Numbered from the stretch's first letter, positions 35,709 to 45,274 are shown. The stretch is DNA of 64,000 nucleotides from Carnobacterium_B sp045617425 (GCF_045617425.1 NZ_JAZLIO010000003.1:268435-332434); one strand, 5' to 3'. The notes: generated from the letters alone by a model not told the origin. Numbers and translations are program-made.

Positions 35709-36616
35709 TGAAAAATACAAATGAGCACAAATCAGGTTTTGTTTCTATCGTAGGACGTCCAAATGTTGGTAAGTCGACGTTGTTAAATAGAATTGTAGGG
35801 CAAAAAATAGCAATTATGAGTGATAAAGCTCAAACAACAAGAAATAAAATTCAAGGGATTTACACAACTCCTGAATCACAAATCGTATTTATTGATACAC
35901 CTGGTATTCATAAACCGAAACATCGTCTAGGGGATTTCATGGTAGATTCAGCTTTTAGTGCTTTTAGAGAAGTTGATGTGATCTTATTTATGGTAAATAT
36001 TGCAGAAAAAAGAGGACCCGGAGATAATTTTATTATGGAAAGATTAAAAACAGTAAAAAGTCCTGTGTTTTTAGTTTTGAATAAAATTGATAAAATACAT
36101 CCAGATCAATTGCTGCCGATTATCGAAGATTACCGATCATTAGTAGATTTTGCACAAGTTATTCCGATTTCAGCCTCTGAAGGAAACAATGTAGATACAT
36201 TGTTAGAGGAAATTACAAAATATCTTCCTGATGGACCTCAATTCTACCCGGAAGATCAAGTGACCGATCATCCCGAATACTTTATCGTTTCTGAATTGAT
36301 TCGTGAAAAAGTATTAGAGTTGACTAGAGAAGAAGTGCCTCATTCTGTGGCGGTAGTAGTAGAAAGTATGCAACGTAATGAACTGGGGAAAGTTCAAGTT
36401 CATGCAGCAATCATTGTAGAACGTTCAAGTCAAAAAGGGATCATTATTGGCAAAGGCGGAAAAATGCTGAAAGATATTGGTATTCGTGCGAGAAGAGATA
36501 TCGAAGTATTACTGGGAGACAAAATTTACCTTGATCTTTGGGTAAAAGTTCAAAAAGATTGGCGCGATCGTCAAACGAATTTACAAGACTACGGTTACCG
36601 CAAAGATGATTATTAA
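35708..36616 (+). CDS. era: GTPase Era
   Basis: The 302-residue GTPase acts in 30S assembly by binding the 3' end of 16S rRNA. The G motifs are G1 GRPNVGKST (16-24), G3 DTPGIH and G4 NKIDK. The C-terminal KH domain shows AIIVERSSQKGIIIGKGGKMLKDIG. Its start overlaps cdd by one base. A terminator follows before recO. Confidence 0.98.
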   Translation: MKNTNEHKSGFVSIVGRPNVGKSTLLNRIVGQKIAIMSDKAQTTRNKIQGIYTTPESQIVFIDTPGIHKPKHRLGDFMVDSAFSAFREVDVILFMVNIAEKRGPGDNFIMERLKTVKSPVFLVLNKIDKIHPDQLLPIIEDYRSLVDFAQVIPISASEGNNVDTLLEEITKYLPDGPQFYPEDQVTDHPEYFIVSELIREKVLELTREEVPHSVAVVVESMQRNELGKVQVHAAIIVERSSQKGIIIGKGGKMLKDIGIRARRDIEVLLGDKIYLDLWVKVQKDWRDRQTNLQDYGYRKDDY

Positions 36617-36632
36617 TTAGCAGGAACCAACT

Positions 36633-36668
36633 AAAAAAACAAACCATATTTTTATGGTTTGTTTTTTT
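36633..36668 (+). terminator. Terminator between era and recO
   Basis: AAAAAAACAAACCAT and ATGGTTTGTTTTTTT form a perfect stem with loop ATTTTT. Read-through would be needed for era-recO co-transcription. Confidence 0.88.
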
Positions 36669-36701
36669 AAGCTGAGATTGTATCTCGTAGGAGGATTCTA
36701 A

Positions 36702-37517
36702 ATGGCTCAAGTAGAAGAAGTAGAAGGCATTGTGTTATCTGTGCGAAATCATCGCGAAAACGATCAATTAGTTAAATTGTTTACGAATCGCTTTGGCAAG
36801 AGAATGTTTTTTGTTAAAGGAACCAGAAAGCAAAAGAACAAACTCAGAACTGCGGTGTTGCCATTTACGAAAGCGACATATATTGCGGATATTCGTGATA
36901 CGGGGCTTTGTTTTATAAGAGATGCAAAAGAAGTGGATCAGTATAAAAGTATGCAAACCGATATTTTTTTAAATGCTTATGCAACCTATATTTTAAATCT
37001 AGCTGACGCAGCTCTAGACGATGGGATTGTGGATAGTACGTTATTTCATAAAATTGACCGGTGTTTAACCGAAATCGATGAAGAAACGGATCCTGAGATC
37101 GTCGTGAATATATTTGAAATCCAGATTCTTCCATACTTTGGTGTTTCGCCTGAATTAAGAGGCTGCCGTGTATGTGGAAATACAGAAGGTCCCTTTGATT
37201 ACTCAGGCAGTTATGGTGGTCTACTGTGCCAAAATCATTGGCATCTAGATCGTCACCGCTATCATGCAAGCAGAAGAGCCATTCATTTTATTCGTTTGTT
37301 TTCAGTAGTTTCATTGGATCAATTAGGGGCTATTACGGTTAAAGAAGAAACAAAACGTGAAATCAGGACGTTGATTGACCTAATCTATGAAGAGTCTGTT
37401 GGAATCAAGTTAAAAAGTAAAAAATTTATCGATCAAATGTATACTTGGGGCAATCTCTTAATAGACAAGAGAGTTCCTCCGAATGAAACGCCAGATAAGA
37501 ATGAAAGTAATGATTGA
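36702..37517 (+). CDS. recO: DNA repair protein RecO
   Basis: The 271-residue recombination mediator has an N-terminal OB fold (VEGIVLSVRNHRENDQLVKLFTNRFGKRMFFVKG) and a helical domain. Only part of the zinc site is evident (GCRVCGN, Cys168 and Cys171 region). RecO loads RecA with RecR. The ATG follows GGAGG. Its stop codon lies inside the -35 hexamer of the glyQS leader promoter. Confidence 0.96.
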   Translation: MAQVEEVEGIVLSVRNHRENDQLVKLFTNRFGKRMFFVKGTRKQKNKLRTAVLPFTKATYIADIRDTGLCFIRDAKEVDQYKSMQTDIFLNAYATYILNLADAALDDGIVDSTLFHKIDRCLTEIDEETDPEIVVNIFEIQILPYFGVSPELRGCRVCGNTEGPFDYSGSYGGLLCQNHWHLDRHRYHASRRAIHFIRLFSVVSLDQLGAITVKEETKREIRTLIDLIYEESVGIKLKSKKFIDQMYTWGNLLIDKRVPPNETPDKNESND

Positions 37518-37543
37518 CAAAAGTTCTTATGACAAGCTATGAT
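37514..37543 (+). promoter_or_regulatory. Promoter of the glyQS T-box leader
   Basis: TTGACA (37514-37519) overlaps the recO stop; 18-base spacer; TATGAT (37538-37543). Confidence 0.8.
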
Positions 37544-37764
37544 AGTAACAACTGAATAACCAGCGATGAAAGAAAAGAGTAAAAATTTTACCTCTATAAA
37601 AGCGAACTTGGGATAGTGAAAGCCGAGTATAGACAAAGTTTTGAAAGGCCTTCTGGAGCTGTTTACTAAAAGAGATGCTAGTTTTATTTAAACTAGAATT
37701 AGGGTGGAACCGCGATTGTACTATCGTCCCTATGCTGATCCTGATCAGCATAGGGACTTTTTTT
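37544..37764 (+). ncRNA. Glycine T-box riboswitch controlling glyQS
   Basis: The leader has a specifier region TTTGAAAGGCCTTC with GGC (37647-37649, Gly), the T-box core AGGGTGGAACCGCG (37701-37714) and a terminator GTCCCTATGCTGATC/GATCAGCATAGGGAC with seven T (37726-37764). It lies directly upstream of glyQ, so uncharged tRNA-Gly should turn on the operon. Confidence 0.96.
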
Positions 37765-37816
37765 GTCTTATTTTTTAGTTATCCATTAGGATTTGAAATG
37801 AAAAGGAGAATGCGTA

Positions 37817-38728
37817 ATGAAAGAAAATAGTTTAACGTTTCAAGAAATCATTTTAACTTTACAAAAATATTGGTCTGATCAAGGGTGCCTGTTGCTCCAA
37901 TCCTATGACACAGAAAAAGGTGCCGGAACAATGAGCCCTTATACTTTTTTACGTGCTATTGGGCCTGAACCATGGAATGCAGCTTATGTAGAGCCATCAA
38001 GACGTCCAGCAGATGGCCGTTATGGTGAAAATCCAAACCGTTTATTCCAACACCACCAATTTCAAGTCGTTATGAAACCTTCACCGGATAACATCCAAGA
38101 ACTTTATTTAGAAAGTCTGCGCTTATTAGGCATTGATCCTTTAGAACACGATATTCGTTTCGTGGAAGACAACTGGGAAAATCCTTCTATGGGCTGTGCA
38201 GGTCTAGGTTGGGAAGTTTGGTTAGATGGAATGGAAATCACTCAATTTACGTATTTCCAACAAGTTGGTGGGTTAGAATGCAATCCTGTAACTAGTGAGA
38301 TCACATTTGGTTTAGAACGTTTAGCTTCTTACATTCAAGATGTCGACAGTGTGTATGATATTGAATGGACAAAAGGCGTAAAATATGGCGAAATCTTTAT
38401 TCAGCCTGAATACGAGCATTCAAAATACGCTTTTGAAAATAGCAATCAAGAGATGCTTTTAATGTTATTTAATGAATATGAAAAGGAAGCGACTACTCAA
38501 ATTGAAGCAGGTCTGGTTCATCCAGCTTATGATTATGTTTTAAAATGTAGCCACACCTTTAATTTGTTAGACGCAAGAGGAGCCGTTTCGGTTACTGAGC
38601 GTGCCGGATATCTGGCTCGTATTCGTAAAATGGCTCGTTCGATTGCAAAAGCTTTTGTTACCGAACGTGAAAAATTAGGGTTCCCTTTGCTTCAAGGTCA
38701 ATCTATCGAAAATAAGGAGGCAAAGTAA
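37817..38728 (+). CDS. glyQ: Glycyl-tRNA synthetase alpha subunit
   Basis: The 303-residue catalytic subunit is of the bacterial alpha2beta2 GlyRS. Landmarks are LTFQEIILTLQKYWSDQGC, the ATP-site FLRAIGPEPWNAAYVEPSRRP and WEVWLDGMEITQFTYFQQVGG. The ATG follows AAAGGAG. glyS starts one base after its stop. Confidence 0.98.
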   Translation: MKENSLTFQEIILTLQKYWSDQGCLLLQSYDTEKGAGTMSPYTFLRAIGPEPWNAAYVEPSRRPADGRYGENPNRLFQHHQFQVVMKPSPDNIQELYLESLRLLGIDPLEHDIRFVEDNWENPSMGCAGLGWEVWLDGMEITQFTYFQQVGGLECNPVTSEITFGLERLASYIQDVDSVYDIEWTKGVKYGEIFIQPEYEHSKYAFENSNQEMLLMLFNEYEKEATTQIEAGLVHPAYDYVLKCSHTFNLLDARGAVSVTERAGYLARIRKMARSIAKAFVTEREKLGFPLLQGQSIENKEAK

Positions 38729-38729
38729 T

Positions 38730-40814
38730 ATGACTAAAAATCTGTTATTAGAAATCGGTTTAGAAGAAGTACCCGCTCATATCGTTACCCCGAGCAGCAA
38801 ACAATTAACACAAAAAGTAGCTGCCTTTTTAAAAGAAAATAGATTACCACATGGAGAAGTGATTCCTTTTTCAACGCCACGTCGTCTAGCGGTCATTGTG
38901 AAGGATATTGCCGAAAAACAAGAAGACATTGAAGAATCTGTAAAAGGCCCTGCTAAAAAAATAGCTCAAGATGCTGAGGGAAATTGGAGTAAAGCAGCTA
39001 TAGGATTTGCGCGTGGTCAAGGGGCAACGACTGAGGACATTTATTTCAAATCAATTAAAGACGTTGAGTATGTTTATGTAGATAAATTTATTTCAGGTAA
39101 AACCGTTAAAGAAATTTTAGTTGGGTTAGATGAAGTGATTACCTCTATGACTTTCCCAGTAAGCATGCATTGGGGCAGCCACTCCTTTAAATACATTCGC
39201 CCATTTCATTGGTTGACTGCGATGTTGGATGAAGAAGTGATTCCTTTTGAAATCTTGGATGTTCAAACGTCAAATACCTCACGCGGACACCGCTTTTTAG
39301 GACGAGATGTCACTTTTGCTAGTGCATTAGATTATGAAAAAACATTAGAAAATGTTTTTGTGATTGCGGACAGTGCCAAACGTAAACAAATGATTGTGAG
39401 TCAAATTGAAGAGTTGATGGAAGCAAATCAATGGTCTGTTACATTTGATGAAAAATTACTAGAAGAAGTCAACAATTTGATTGAATACCCAACTGCTTTT
39501 TATGGTTCATTTGATAAAAAATACCTCGATTTACCAGAAGAAGTATTGATTACATCGATGAAAGACCATCAGCGTTATTTTGGAGTGAAAGACAGCGAAG
39601 GAACTATTTTGCCTTGCTTTATTTCTGTTCGTAATGGAAATGCTGAGCACATTAAGACAGTTGCAAAAGGAAATGAAAAAGTATTGACTGCCCGTTTAGA
39701 TGATGGTCAATTCTTCTTTGAAGAAGATCAAAAATTAACAATTGCTTCTTGTGTGGATCGCTTAAAACAAGTAACTTTTCATGAAAAAATTGGTTCGATT
39801 TATGAAAAAATGAACCGAGTACAAGCTATTGCTCAATTGATTGGGGAACAAGTTGGCTTAACGACGACTGAGTTAATTGATTTAAAACGTGCTTCTGAAA
39901 TTTATAAATTTGATTTGGTAACCAATATGGTAGGAGAATTCCCTGAATTGCAAGGAATCATGGGAGAAAAGTATGCCTTGATGCAAGGAGAAAATCCAAC
40001 TGTAGCTGCTGCTATCAGAGAACACTATATGCCGATCTCAAGTGAAGGAGAACTTCCACAATCGTCTGTCGGAGCCGTGTTAGCGATTGCCGATAAACTA
40101 GAAAGTGTCTTGAGTTTCTTCGCAGTTGGAATGATTCCAACTGGATCTAATGATCCATATGCCTTGAGACGTCAGACATACGGTATTGTACGCATTATTG
40201 AATCAAAAAATTGGGTTTTCCCTATGGACTCACTTAAAGACGGTATTTTAGCTGCTCCAGTTATCACACAGAGCGCTTTGGTAGAAGGTTACCAATCAAG
40301 CACTCCACAAGTCATCGATTTTATTAAAGCACGTGTACGTCAATTATTAATGGCAGAGAGCATTCGTCATGATGTTATCGATGCGGCTTTAAATTCTCGT
40401 CAAGATAATGTACTGAAATTGATCGAAGCTAGTCGAATCATCAATGGTCATTTATCTGATGCTGTTTTTAAACCAACCATCGAAGCGTTGACTCGTGTCT
40501 TAAATTTAGCTGCTAAAGGGGAAGAACTTCTTGATCAAACGCAAGTATCAGTAAATCCTGCTTTATTTGAAACACCATCTGAACAAAACTTGCATGAATC
40601 ATTTGCAGCAATTGCAACAGAGTCTAGCCAAGAAAACAGCCATCAGAGCTATGAAGCTTTTGAACAGCTACAACCATTAATTGAAGCCTTTTTCAATGAA
40701 AATATGGTTATGGCAGACAATGAAGCTGTTCGAAATAATCGATTAGCGTTATTGATGCAAATCTCTGAATTTGTGTTATCTTTTGCAAGTGTAGACAAAT
40801 TAGTTGTTAAATAA
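38730..40814 (+). CDS. glyS: Glycyl-tRNA synthetase beta subunit
   Basis: The 694-residue tRNA-binding subunit starts LLLEIGLEEVPAHIV and contains STPRRLAV, FPVSMHWGSHSFKYIRPFHWL, the HD-like ILPCFISVRNG to KVLTARLDDGQFFFEEDQK region, and a C-terminal anticodon-binding domain. It is translated right behind glyQ from an AAGGAGG site. Length is standard. Confidence 0.98.
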   Translation: MTKNLLLEIGLEEVPAHIVTPSSKQLTQKVAAFLKENRLPHGEVIPFSTPRRLAVIVKDIAEKQEDIEESVKGPAKKIAQDAEGNWSKAAIGFARGQGATTEDIYFKSIKDVEYVYVDKFISGKTVKEILVGLDEVITSMTFPVSMHWGSHSFKYIRPFHWLTAMLDEEVIPFEILDVQTSNTSRGHRFLGRDVTFASALDYEKTLENVFVIADSAKRKQMIVSQIEELMEANQWSVTFDEKLLEEVNNLIEYPTAFYGSFDKKYLDLPEEVLITSMKDHQRYFGVKDSEGTILPCFISVRNGNAEHIKTVAKGNEKVLTARLDDGQFFFEEDQKLTIASCVDRLKQVTFHEKIGSIYEKMNRVQAIAQLIGEQVGLTTTELIDLKRASEIYKFDLVTNMVGEFPELQGIMGEKYALMQGENPTVAAAIREHYMPISSEGELPQSSVGAVLAIADKLESVLSFFAVGMIPTGSNDPYALRRQTYGIVRIIESKNWVFPMDSLKDGILAAPVITQSALVEGYQSSTPQVIDFIKARVRQLLMAESIRHDVIDAALNSRQDNVLKLIEASRIINGHLSDAVFKPTIEALTRVLNLAAKGEELLDQTQVSVNPALFETPSEQNLHESFAAIATESSQENSHQSYEAFEQLQPLIEAFFNENMVMADNEAVRNNRLALLMQISEFVLSFASVDKLVVK

Positions 40815-40839
40815 CCTTTAGCAAATAAGTTTACTTTAT

Positions 40840-40880
40840 ACTCCATTAAGGATAGAATTTTCCTTAGTGGGGTTTTTATT
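40840..40880 (+). terminator. Terminator of glyQS
   Basis: ACTCCATTAAGGA pairs with TCCTTAGTGGGGT (two G-U pairs), then TTTTATT. Confidence 0.78.
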
Positions 40881-40905
40881 TAATTGGATAAAGGAGTGAA
40901 CAGCT

Positions 40906-41268
40906 ATGCTTAACTATCCCTTAACCATGAAACGGATTTATGAAAAAGTAGAAAAAGAAGATGGGTGCCGTATTTTAGTAGATCGACTGTGGCCAAGAGG
41001 AGTAGCGAAAGAAAAAGCCGATTTAAAAGAATGGGCTAAAGAAATTGCTCCAACTCCAACGATTCGCAAAGCGTTTAACCATCAACCACAAAAATTTAAT
41101 GCGTTTAAACAAGCTTATTGGGCTGAATTAGAAGCCAATCCACACGTGGAAAAATTCAAACAATATATTTTCGGGTAATTGAACCCCCCGGTAACCTTTA
41201 TCTATATTGCCAAAGATGAAGAATGCAATCATATGGTCATCTTGATGGAGTACGTTCAATCTAAATAA
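40906..41268 (+). pseudogene. DUF488 (YeaO-like) gene interrupted by an in-frame TAA
   Basis: The first 90 codons encode a DUF488-type protein (KRIYEKVEKEDGCRILVDRLWPRGVAKEKADLKEW) up to TAA at 41176-41178. The same reading frame continues without shift for 29 more codons, VTFIYIAKDEECNHMVILMEYV, which is the conserved DUF488 C-terminal strand and helix, to a second TAA at 41266-41268. The intact protein would be about 120 residues, the family's usual length. A single nonsense change seems to have split it. A ribosome site AAAGGAG precedes the ATG. Alternatives are a sequencing error or stop read-through. The family has no established function. Confidence 0.8.
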
Positions 41269-41323
41269 GGTACATAAAAAATAGTATAGTAATCAAATTG
41301 GCTAAACCAGATTGGAGGATCCT

Positions 41324-43039
41324 ATGTTAAAACGCTTTTTTAGTTATTATAAGCCGTATAAAAAATTATTTATTTTAGATTTTGGCTGTGCGATACTCGC
41401 AGCTGTTTTAGAATTGTCTTTTCCGCTAGTAGTCAATCGAGTAGTCGATGACCTCTTGCCTTCAGCTAATTGGACATTGATTGTAACAGTTTCGCTATCT
41501 TTATTGTTTTTGTATGTTGTAAACACTTATTTGCAGTATGTCGTTGTTTATTTTGGGCACAAACTGGGAGTGAATATCGAGACAGATATGCGTCGTGAAT
41601 TGTATGGTCACTTGCAAGAGCAGCCGTTCAGTTATTATGACAATCAAAAGACAGGGAAATTAATGACACGCTTGACAACGGACTTATTTGAAATATCGGA
41701 AGTTGCTCATCATGGTCCCGAAGATGTGTTTATCACCATCATTACTTTGGGTGGAGCATTTTTGCTGATGTTAACAGTGCACGTTCAATTAGCTTTAGCA
41801 ACGTTTGTGATGATTCCTTTTATCACCATAGCATTAGTGTTTTTCAATAAACGCATGACCAAAATCAACACAAAGATCTTTAATGATTTAGGTGAATTTA
41901 GTGCAGGTATTGAGTCGTCCGTGAGTGGGATACGTGTGGTTCAAGCCTTTGCAAATGAAGAACATGAAGCCGGAAGATTTGAGTTACTGAATCAAGCTTA
42001 TCGATCATCAAAAATTTTATTCTATAAGATGATGGCCATCAGCTCTTCCTATAATTATTTACTGATTCGTTTAATTAATTTATTTGCCTTATTTTTTGGA
42101 GCTTACTATACGATTCAAGGTGAAATTAGTTATGGTGATTTTGTAGGGTTCATCTTATTATCCAATGTATTTGTTCGACCGATTGAAAAAGTGAACACGA
42201 TGATTGAGAGTTACCCTAAAGGAATTGCAGGATTTAAGAGATTAACAGAAGAACTTGATAAAAGACCTACTATTCAAGATAAAGAACATGCAATTGAAGT
42301 CGACCGCTTAAAAGGGGATATTGAGTACAGACAAGTATCCTTCTGGTATGATTCGTCCAAAAGAGTGTTGGACAAAATCAATTTATCGATTCGTGCAGGT
42401 GAAACGGTGGCGTTTGTTGGCCCTAGTGGAGCAGGGAAGACGACTATCTGTAATTTGCTGCCTCGTTTTTATGAGGTTAGTGAAGGAGAAGTAACAATTG
42501 ATGGAATCAACATTCAAGATATGACGATGCAGTCTTTGCGAGAACAAGTCGGTGTTGTTCAACAAGATGTGTACCTTTTTCCAGGGAGCATCAGAGAAAA
42601 TGTGGCTTATGGGAAACTAGATGCTAGTGAAGAAGAAATACGAAAAGCAGTCAAATTAGCGCATTTAGAAAAAATTGTTGATGAGATGCCGGAAGGACTG
42701 GATACAATTATTGGAGAGCGAGGCGTAAAATTATCTGGCGGTCAAAAACAACGCTTATCTATTGCGCGCATGTTTTTAAAGAATCCTCCGATTTTGATTT
42801 TAGATGAAGCGACCTCTGCTTTGGATACTGAAACAGAACAAGTGATTCAAGAATCTTTAAACTCATTAGCCGAAGGTCGCACGACATTGATCATTGCGCA
42901 TCGTTTAGCGACGATCAAGCATGCTACACGTATCATCGTGGTAAATGAAGAAGGAATTGCTGAAGAAGGCAGTCACGAAGATTTATTAGCAAAAAATGGG
43001 CCATATAAAAAGTTGTATGAGGCACAATTTAGTCAATAA
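41324..43039 (+). CDS. ABC exporter, single-chain (homodimer type)
   Basis: The 571-residue permease-ATPase has six helices (to about 300), Walker A GPSGAGKTT, signature KLSGGQKQR and Walker B ILILDEATSALD with the catalytic Glu. All motifs are canonical, unlike the heterodimer at 6.1-9.7 kb, so two identical subunits would have two active sites. ATG 41324 follows TTGGAGGATCC; an in-frame TTG at 41312 overlaps that site. The helices resemble the MsbA/multidrug lipid exporter group. Substrate unknown; it stands alone. Confidence 0.92.
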   Translation: MLKRFFSYYKPYKKLFILDFGCAILAAVLELSFPLVVNRVVDDLLPSANWTLIVTVSLSLLFLYVVNTYLQYVVVYFGHKLGVNIETDMRRELYGHLQEQPFSYYDNQKTGKLMTRLTTDLFEISEVAHHGPEDVFITIITLGGAFLLMLTVHVQLALATFVMIPFITIALVFFNKRMTKINTKIFNDLGEFSAGIESSVSGIRVVQAFANEEHEAGRFELLNQAYRSSKILFYKMMAISSSYNYLLIRLINLFALFFGAYYTIQGEISYGDFVGFILLSNVFVRPIEKVNTMIESYPKGIAGFKRLTEELDKRPTIQDKEHAIEVDRLKGDIEYRQVSFWYDSSKRVLDKINLSIRAGETVAFVGPSGAGKTTICNLLPRFYEVSEGEVTIDGINIQDMTMQSLREQVGVVQQDVYLFPGSIRENVAYGKLDASEEEIRKAVKLAHLEKIVDEMPEGLDTIIGERGVKLSGGQKQRLSIARMFLKNPPILILDEATSALDTETEQVIQESLNSLAEGRTTLIIAHRLATIKHATRIIVVNEEGIAEEGSHEDLLAKNGPYKKLYEAQFSQ

Positions 43040-43046
43040 AGTAGAT

Positions 43047-43105
43047 ATAAAAGCAACCACTTATGAGAGCTCCTGTTCTTTCCTCATAAGTGGTTGCTTT
43101 TATTT
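43047..43105 (+). terminator. Bidirectional terminator between ABC exporter and phosphoesterase
   Basis: The arms at 43047-43067 and 43083-43103 pair perfectly over 21 bases (ATAAAAGCAACCACTTATGA core). The right arm covers the stop codon of the convergent phosphoesterase gene. Confidence 0.92.
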
Positions 43106-43936
43106 AGTGCGTTCAAGGGTGATTACTAACAGATGGGGTTTGTTATTGATGCGAAATGGAAATAGGCTATTTCCGATTCCTCTGCTGACGACTAATTTTT
43201 TTGAGGGGTCTACTTCGCTATTATAGATTCCTGTGGTGTATTTAGGAAAGAAGCCCTGACCAGGAGCGTACAAAGGACCGATAAGAGGGAGTCTTATTTG
43301 GCCACCATGAGCATGACCGCTAAATGTGATATCTGGTTCAATAAGAGGGTTAGAAGTTAGATAGTCTTCAAAATATTCAGGGTGATGAGCGAGTAACAAT
43401 ACAGGCATGTCCGTTATAGGATTTATCATAGGGACATCAATAGGATAATCCTCATCTTTAACCCCTACTAAAGCTAACTGAGCATCGTTGAATTCTATAG
43501 TGATCTGTTCATTGTTTAATAACGTAACTCCGCTTTGATTGATTTCTTGAGCCCATTCATCTAATTGTCCACTGCTCGTTTCATGGTTTCCCGATACGGT
43601 ATAAGTTGGCGCAAGAGTACTCAAGGAGCGGCCGAATTCTTCTAAAGGTACATTGCTTAAATCAGCTGTACGATCAATCAAATCTCCCGTTAAGAAAATC
43701 AGATCTGGTTGGGCTTGTTCTATTTCGGAAAGCAACATTTCAATTGAGATGCGGTTTCTTTCAAAATGGGTATCTGATACGTGGACGATTTTTAATTGAT
43801 CTAATTCTTGGGGGAGATCTTCGAGTGCAATCGTTTGGTATTCAATGTCTAATGAACGATTTTGATAGTAACCATATAGACAAAAAATCAGAGTTAAACT
43901 GATGAAGATAAGTAAACTAAGTTTGAAAAGTTTCAT
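43100..43936 (-). CDS. Membrane-anchored calcineurin-type metallophosphoesterase (YkuE/YpbG-like)
   Basis: The 278-residue protein has an N-terminal membrane helix (about 5-24) and a metallophosphatase domain with the full metal site: Asp55-x-His57 (VSDTHFE), Gly84-Asp85 (TGDLID), Asn117-His118-Glu119 (SGNHE), LAHHPEYF and GHAHGGQIRLP. The domain should lie outside the cell. Relatives hydrolyse phosphodiesters or lipid headgroups; the substrate is unknown. Start ATG follows AGGAGG. Monocistronic. Confidence 0.92.
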   Translation of the reverse strand: MKLFKLSLLIFISLTLIFCLYGYYQNRSLDIEYQTIALEDLPQELDQLKIVHVSDTHFERNRISIEMLLSEIEQAQPDLIFLTGDLIDRTADLSNVPLEEFGRSLSTLAPTYTVSGNHETSSGQLDEWAQEINQSGVTLLNNEQITIEFNDAQLALVGVKDEDYPIDVPMINPITDMPVLLLAHHPEYFEDYLTSNPLIEPDITFSGHAHGGQIRLPLIGPLYAPGQGFFPKYTTGIYNSEVDPSKKLVVSRGIGNSLFPFRINNKPHLLVITLERTK

Positions 43937-44092
43937 TAGATCCTCCTAACTGAAATCATTTTTTTAAATTATAGCATATTTAGGAATAGTTCCTATATAA
44001 ATTAAGAAGTTTTATTTAAAGGCTTCAAACGTGTTCTATTAAGGTATAATAAGATTAAAACGAGCGTATTAATGGGAAAAGGACTGATTTTT

Positions 44093-44611
44093 ATGGAGGC
44101 AACGAAAAGAAGAGACAGTATTATTTCGATTTTATCACAAGAAAACAGACCCATAAGTGCAAGAAATCTGGCTGCACGATTAAATGTGAGTCGCCAAATT
44201 ATTGTGGGCGATGTAGCCTTGTTAAGAGCGAGTGGGGTTGATGTTATTGCTACCCCAAAAGGATATGTATTGGAATCTGCTTCTATGACGAACAAATATC
44301 TTGGGCAATTAGCTAGTTCCCATAGTGCAGCAGAAACAAAAACTGAATTGTATGCGGTAGTCGATAATGGAGGAGAAGTGGTGGATGTTATCGTTGAGCA
44401 CCCAATATATGGAGAATTAAAAGGACGGTTAATGATTGCTTCACGATATGATGCAGATCAATTTATGGAAGCAATCGAAAATAAACAAGCCAACTTATTA
44501 TCTGAATTAACCGGTGGTGTTCATCTGCATACCATAGCCTGCCCAGACAAAAAAACATTTGATCGAATAAAAAAAGAACTGAATACCTTAGGCATTTTAT
44601 ACAAAAATTAA
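44093..44611 (+). CDS. niaR: Niacin-responsive transcriptional repressor NiaR (YrxA)
   Basis: The 172-residue protein has an N-terminal HTH (RRDSIISILSQENRPISARNLAARLNVSRQIIVGDVALLRASG) and a 3H domain. The metal ligands match those known for T. maritima NiaR with an offset of two: His77, Glu85, His144 and His146. Niacin acts as co-repressor of niacin uptake or NAD synthesis genes. ATG 44093 follows AAAGGA; an earlier in-frame ATG at 44072 lacks a site. The niacin transporter gene with two operators lies directly downstream. Confidence 0.94.
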   Translation: MEATKRRDSIISILSQENRPISARNLAARLNVSRQIIVGDVALLRASGVDVIATPKGYVLESASMTNKYLGQLASSHSAAETKTELYAVVDNGGEVVDVIVEHPIYGELKGRLMIASRYDADQFMEAIENKQANLLSELTGGVHLHTIACPDKKTFDRIKKELNTLGILYKN

Positions 44612-44613
44612 AA

Positions 44614-44673
44614 GGTGTCTTGACATCTTTTCGAAAACACCTATAATTAAAGTTGCTAACGTGTCTTGACACG
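44614..44673 (+). promoter_or_regulatory. niaX promoter with two NiaR-type operators
   Basis: TTGACA (44620-44625), 16-base spacer, TATAAT (44642-44647). Box 1, GGTGTC-TT-GACATC (44614-44627), covers the -35. Box 2, ACGTGTC-TT-GACACGT (44659-44674), a near-perfect palindrome, lies just downstream of the start point. Both share the core GTGTCTTGACA. The promoter starts right after the niaR stop, so niaX can be repressed separately from niaR. Confidence 0.85.
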
Positions 44674-44707
44674 TGTAAATGCGCATTTGAGGATAGGAGT
44701 TGTTGAA

Positions 44708-45274
44708 ATGAAAACGAATGGAGTTCACAAATTAACGATTGCAGCTTTGTTGGTAGCTGTAGGTATTTTAATTCCAATGGTTTCACCAGTTAAATTAATC
44801 TTGGAACCCGCATCCTTTACGTTAGCTAGTCATGTGGCGATTTTTATTGCGATGTTTATCTCGCCTATGATTGCACTGACTGTAGCTTTAGGAACGGCGC
44901 TCGGATTTTTGCTTGGTGGTTTCCCGATTATTATCGCTTTGAGAGCTTTGACCCATGTTGTTTTTGCGGGAGTCGGGTCTTATATTCTCCTGAAAAAACC
45001 TTCAATTTTGCAATCGACTGCTAAAACGCAACTCTTTTCGTTTTTAATCGGCTTGCTGCATGCTAGTTGTGAAGTAGCTGTAGTTTCTGTTTTTTATTTT
45101 GGTGGTGAGATGACTACTGCTTATTATACGCAAGGTTTCTTACAATCGGTTTTCCTATTGGTAGGAGCAGGTACGATTGTTCACAGTATGATTGATTTTA
45201 TGCTTGCACATATTGTATGGAAATCTTTAATGAGTCGCTCGACATTCTCGGCAACAGTAGCAAAATTAAAATGA
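44708..45274 (+). CDS. niaX: Niacin ECF transporter S component NiaX
   Basis: The 188-residue membrane protein has about six helices and resembles NiaX-type substrate-binding subunits of energy-coupling factor transporters. It is Ala/Gly-rich near the N-terminus (TIAALLVAVGILIPMVSPVKL), a helix that in S components contacts the EcfT scaffold. ATG 44708 follows AGGATAGGAG. The niaR neighbour and NiaR boxes support niacin or a related pyridine as substrate. The shared EcfA/A'/T module must be encoded elsewhere. Confidence 0.92.
   Translation: MKTNGVHKLTIAALLVAVGILIPMVSPVKLILEPASFTLASHVAIFIAMFISPMIALTVALGTALGFLLGGFPIIIALRALTHVVFAGVGSYILLKKPSILQSTAKTQLFSFLIGLLHASCEVAVVSVFYFGGEMTTAYYTQGFLQSVFLLVGAGTIVHSMIDFMLAHIVWKSLMSRSTFSATVAKLK

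Noticed and set aside
37514..37764. recO C-terminal extension or small gene in the glyQ leader
   Set aside because: The region is fully explained by a promoter, a T-box RNA and its terminator.
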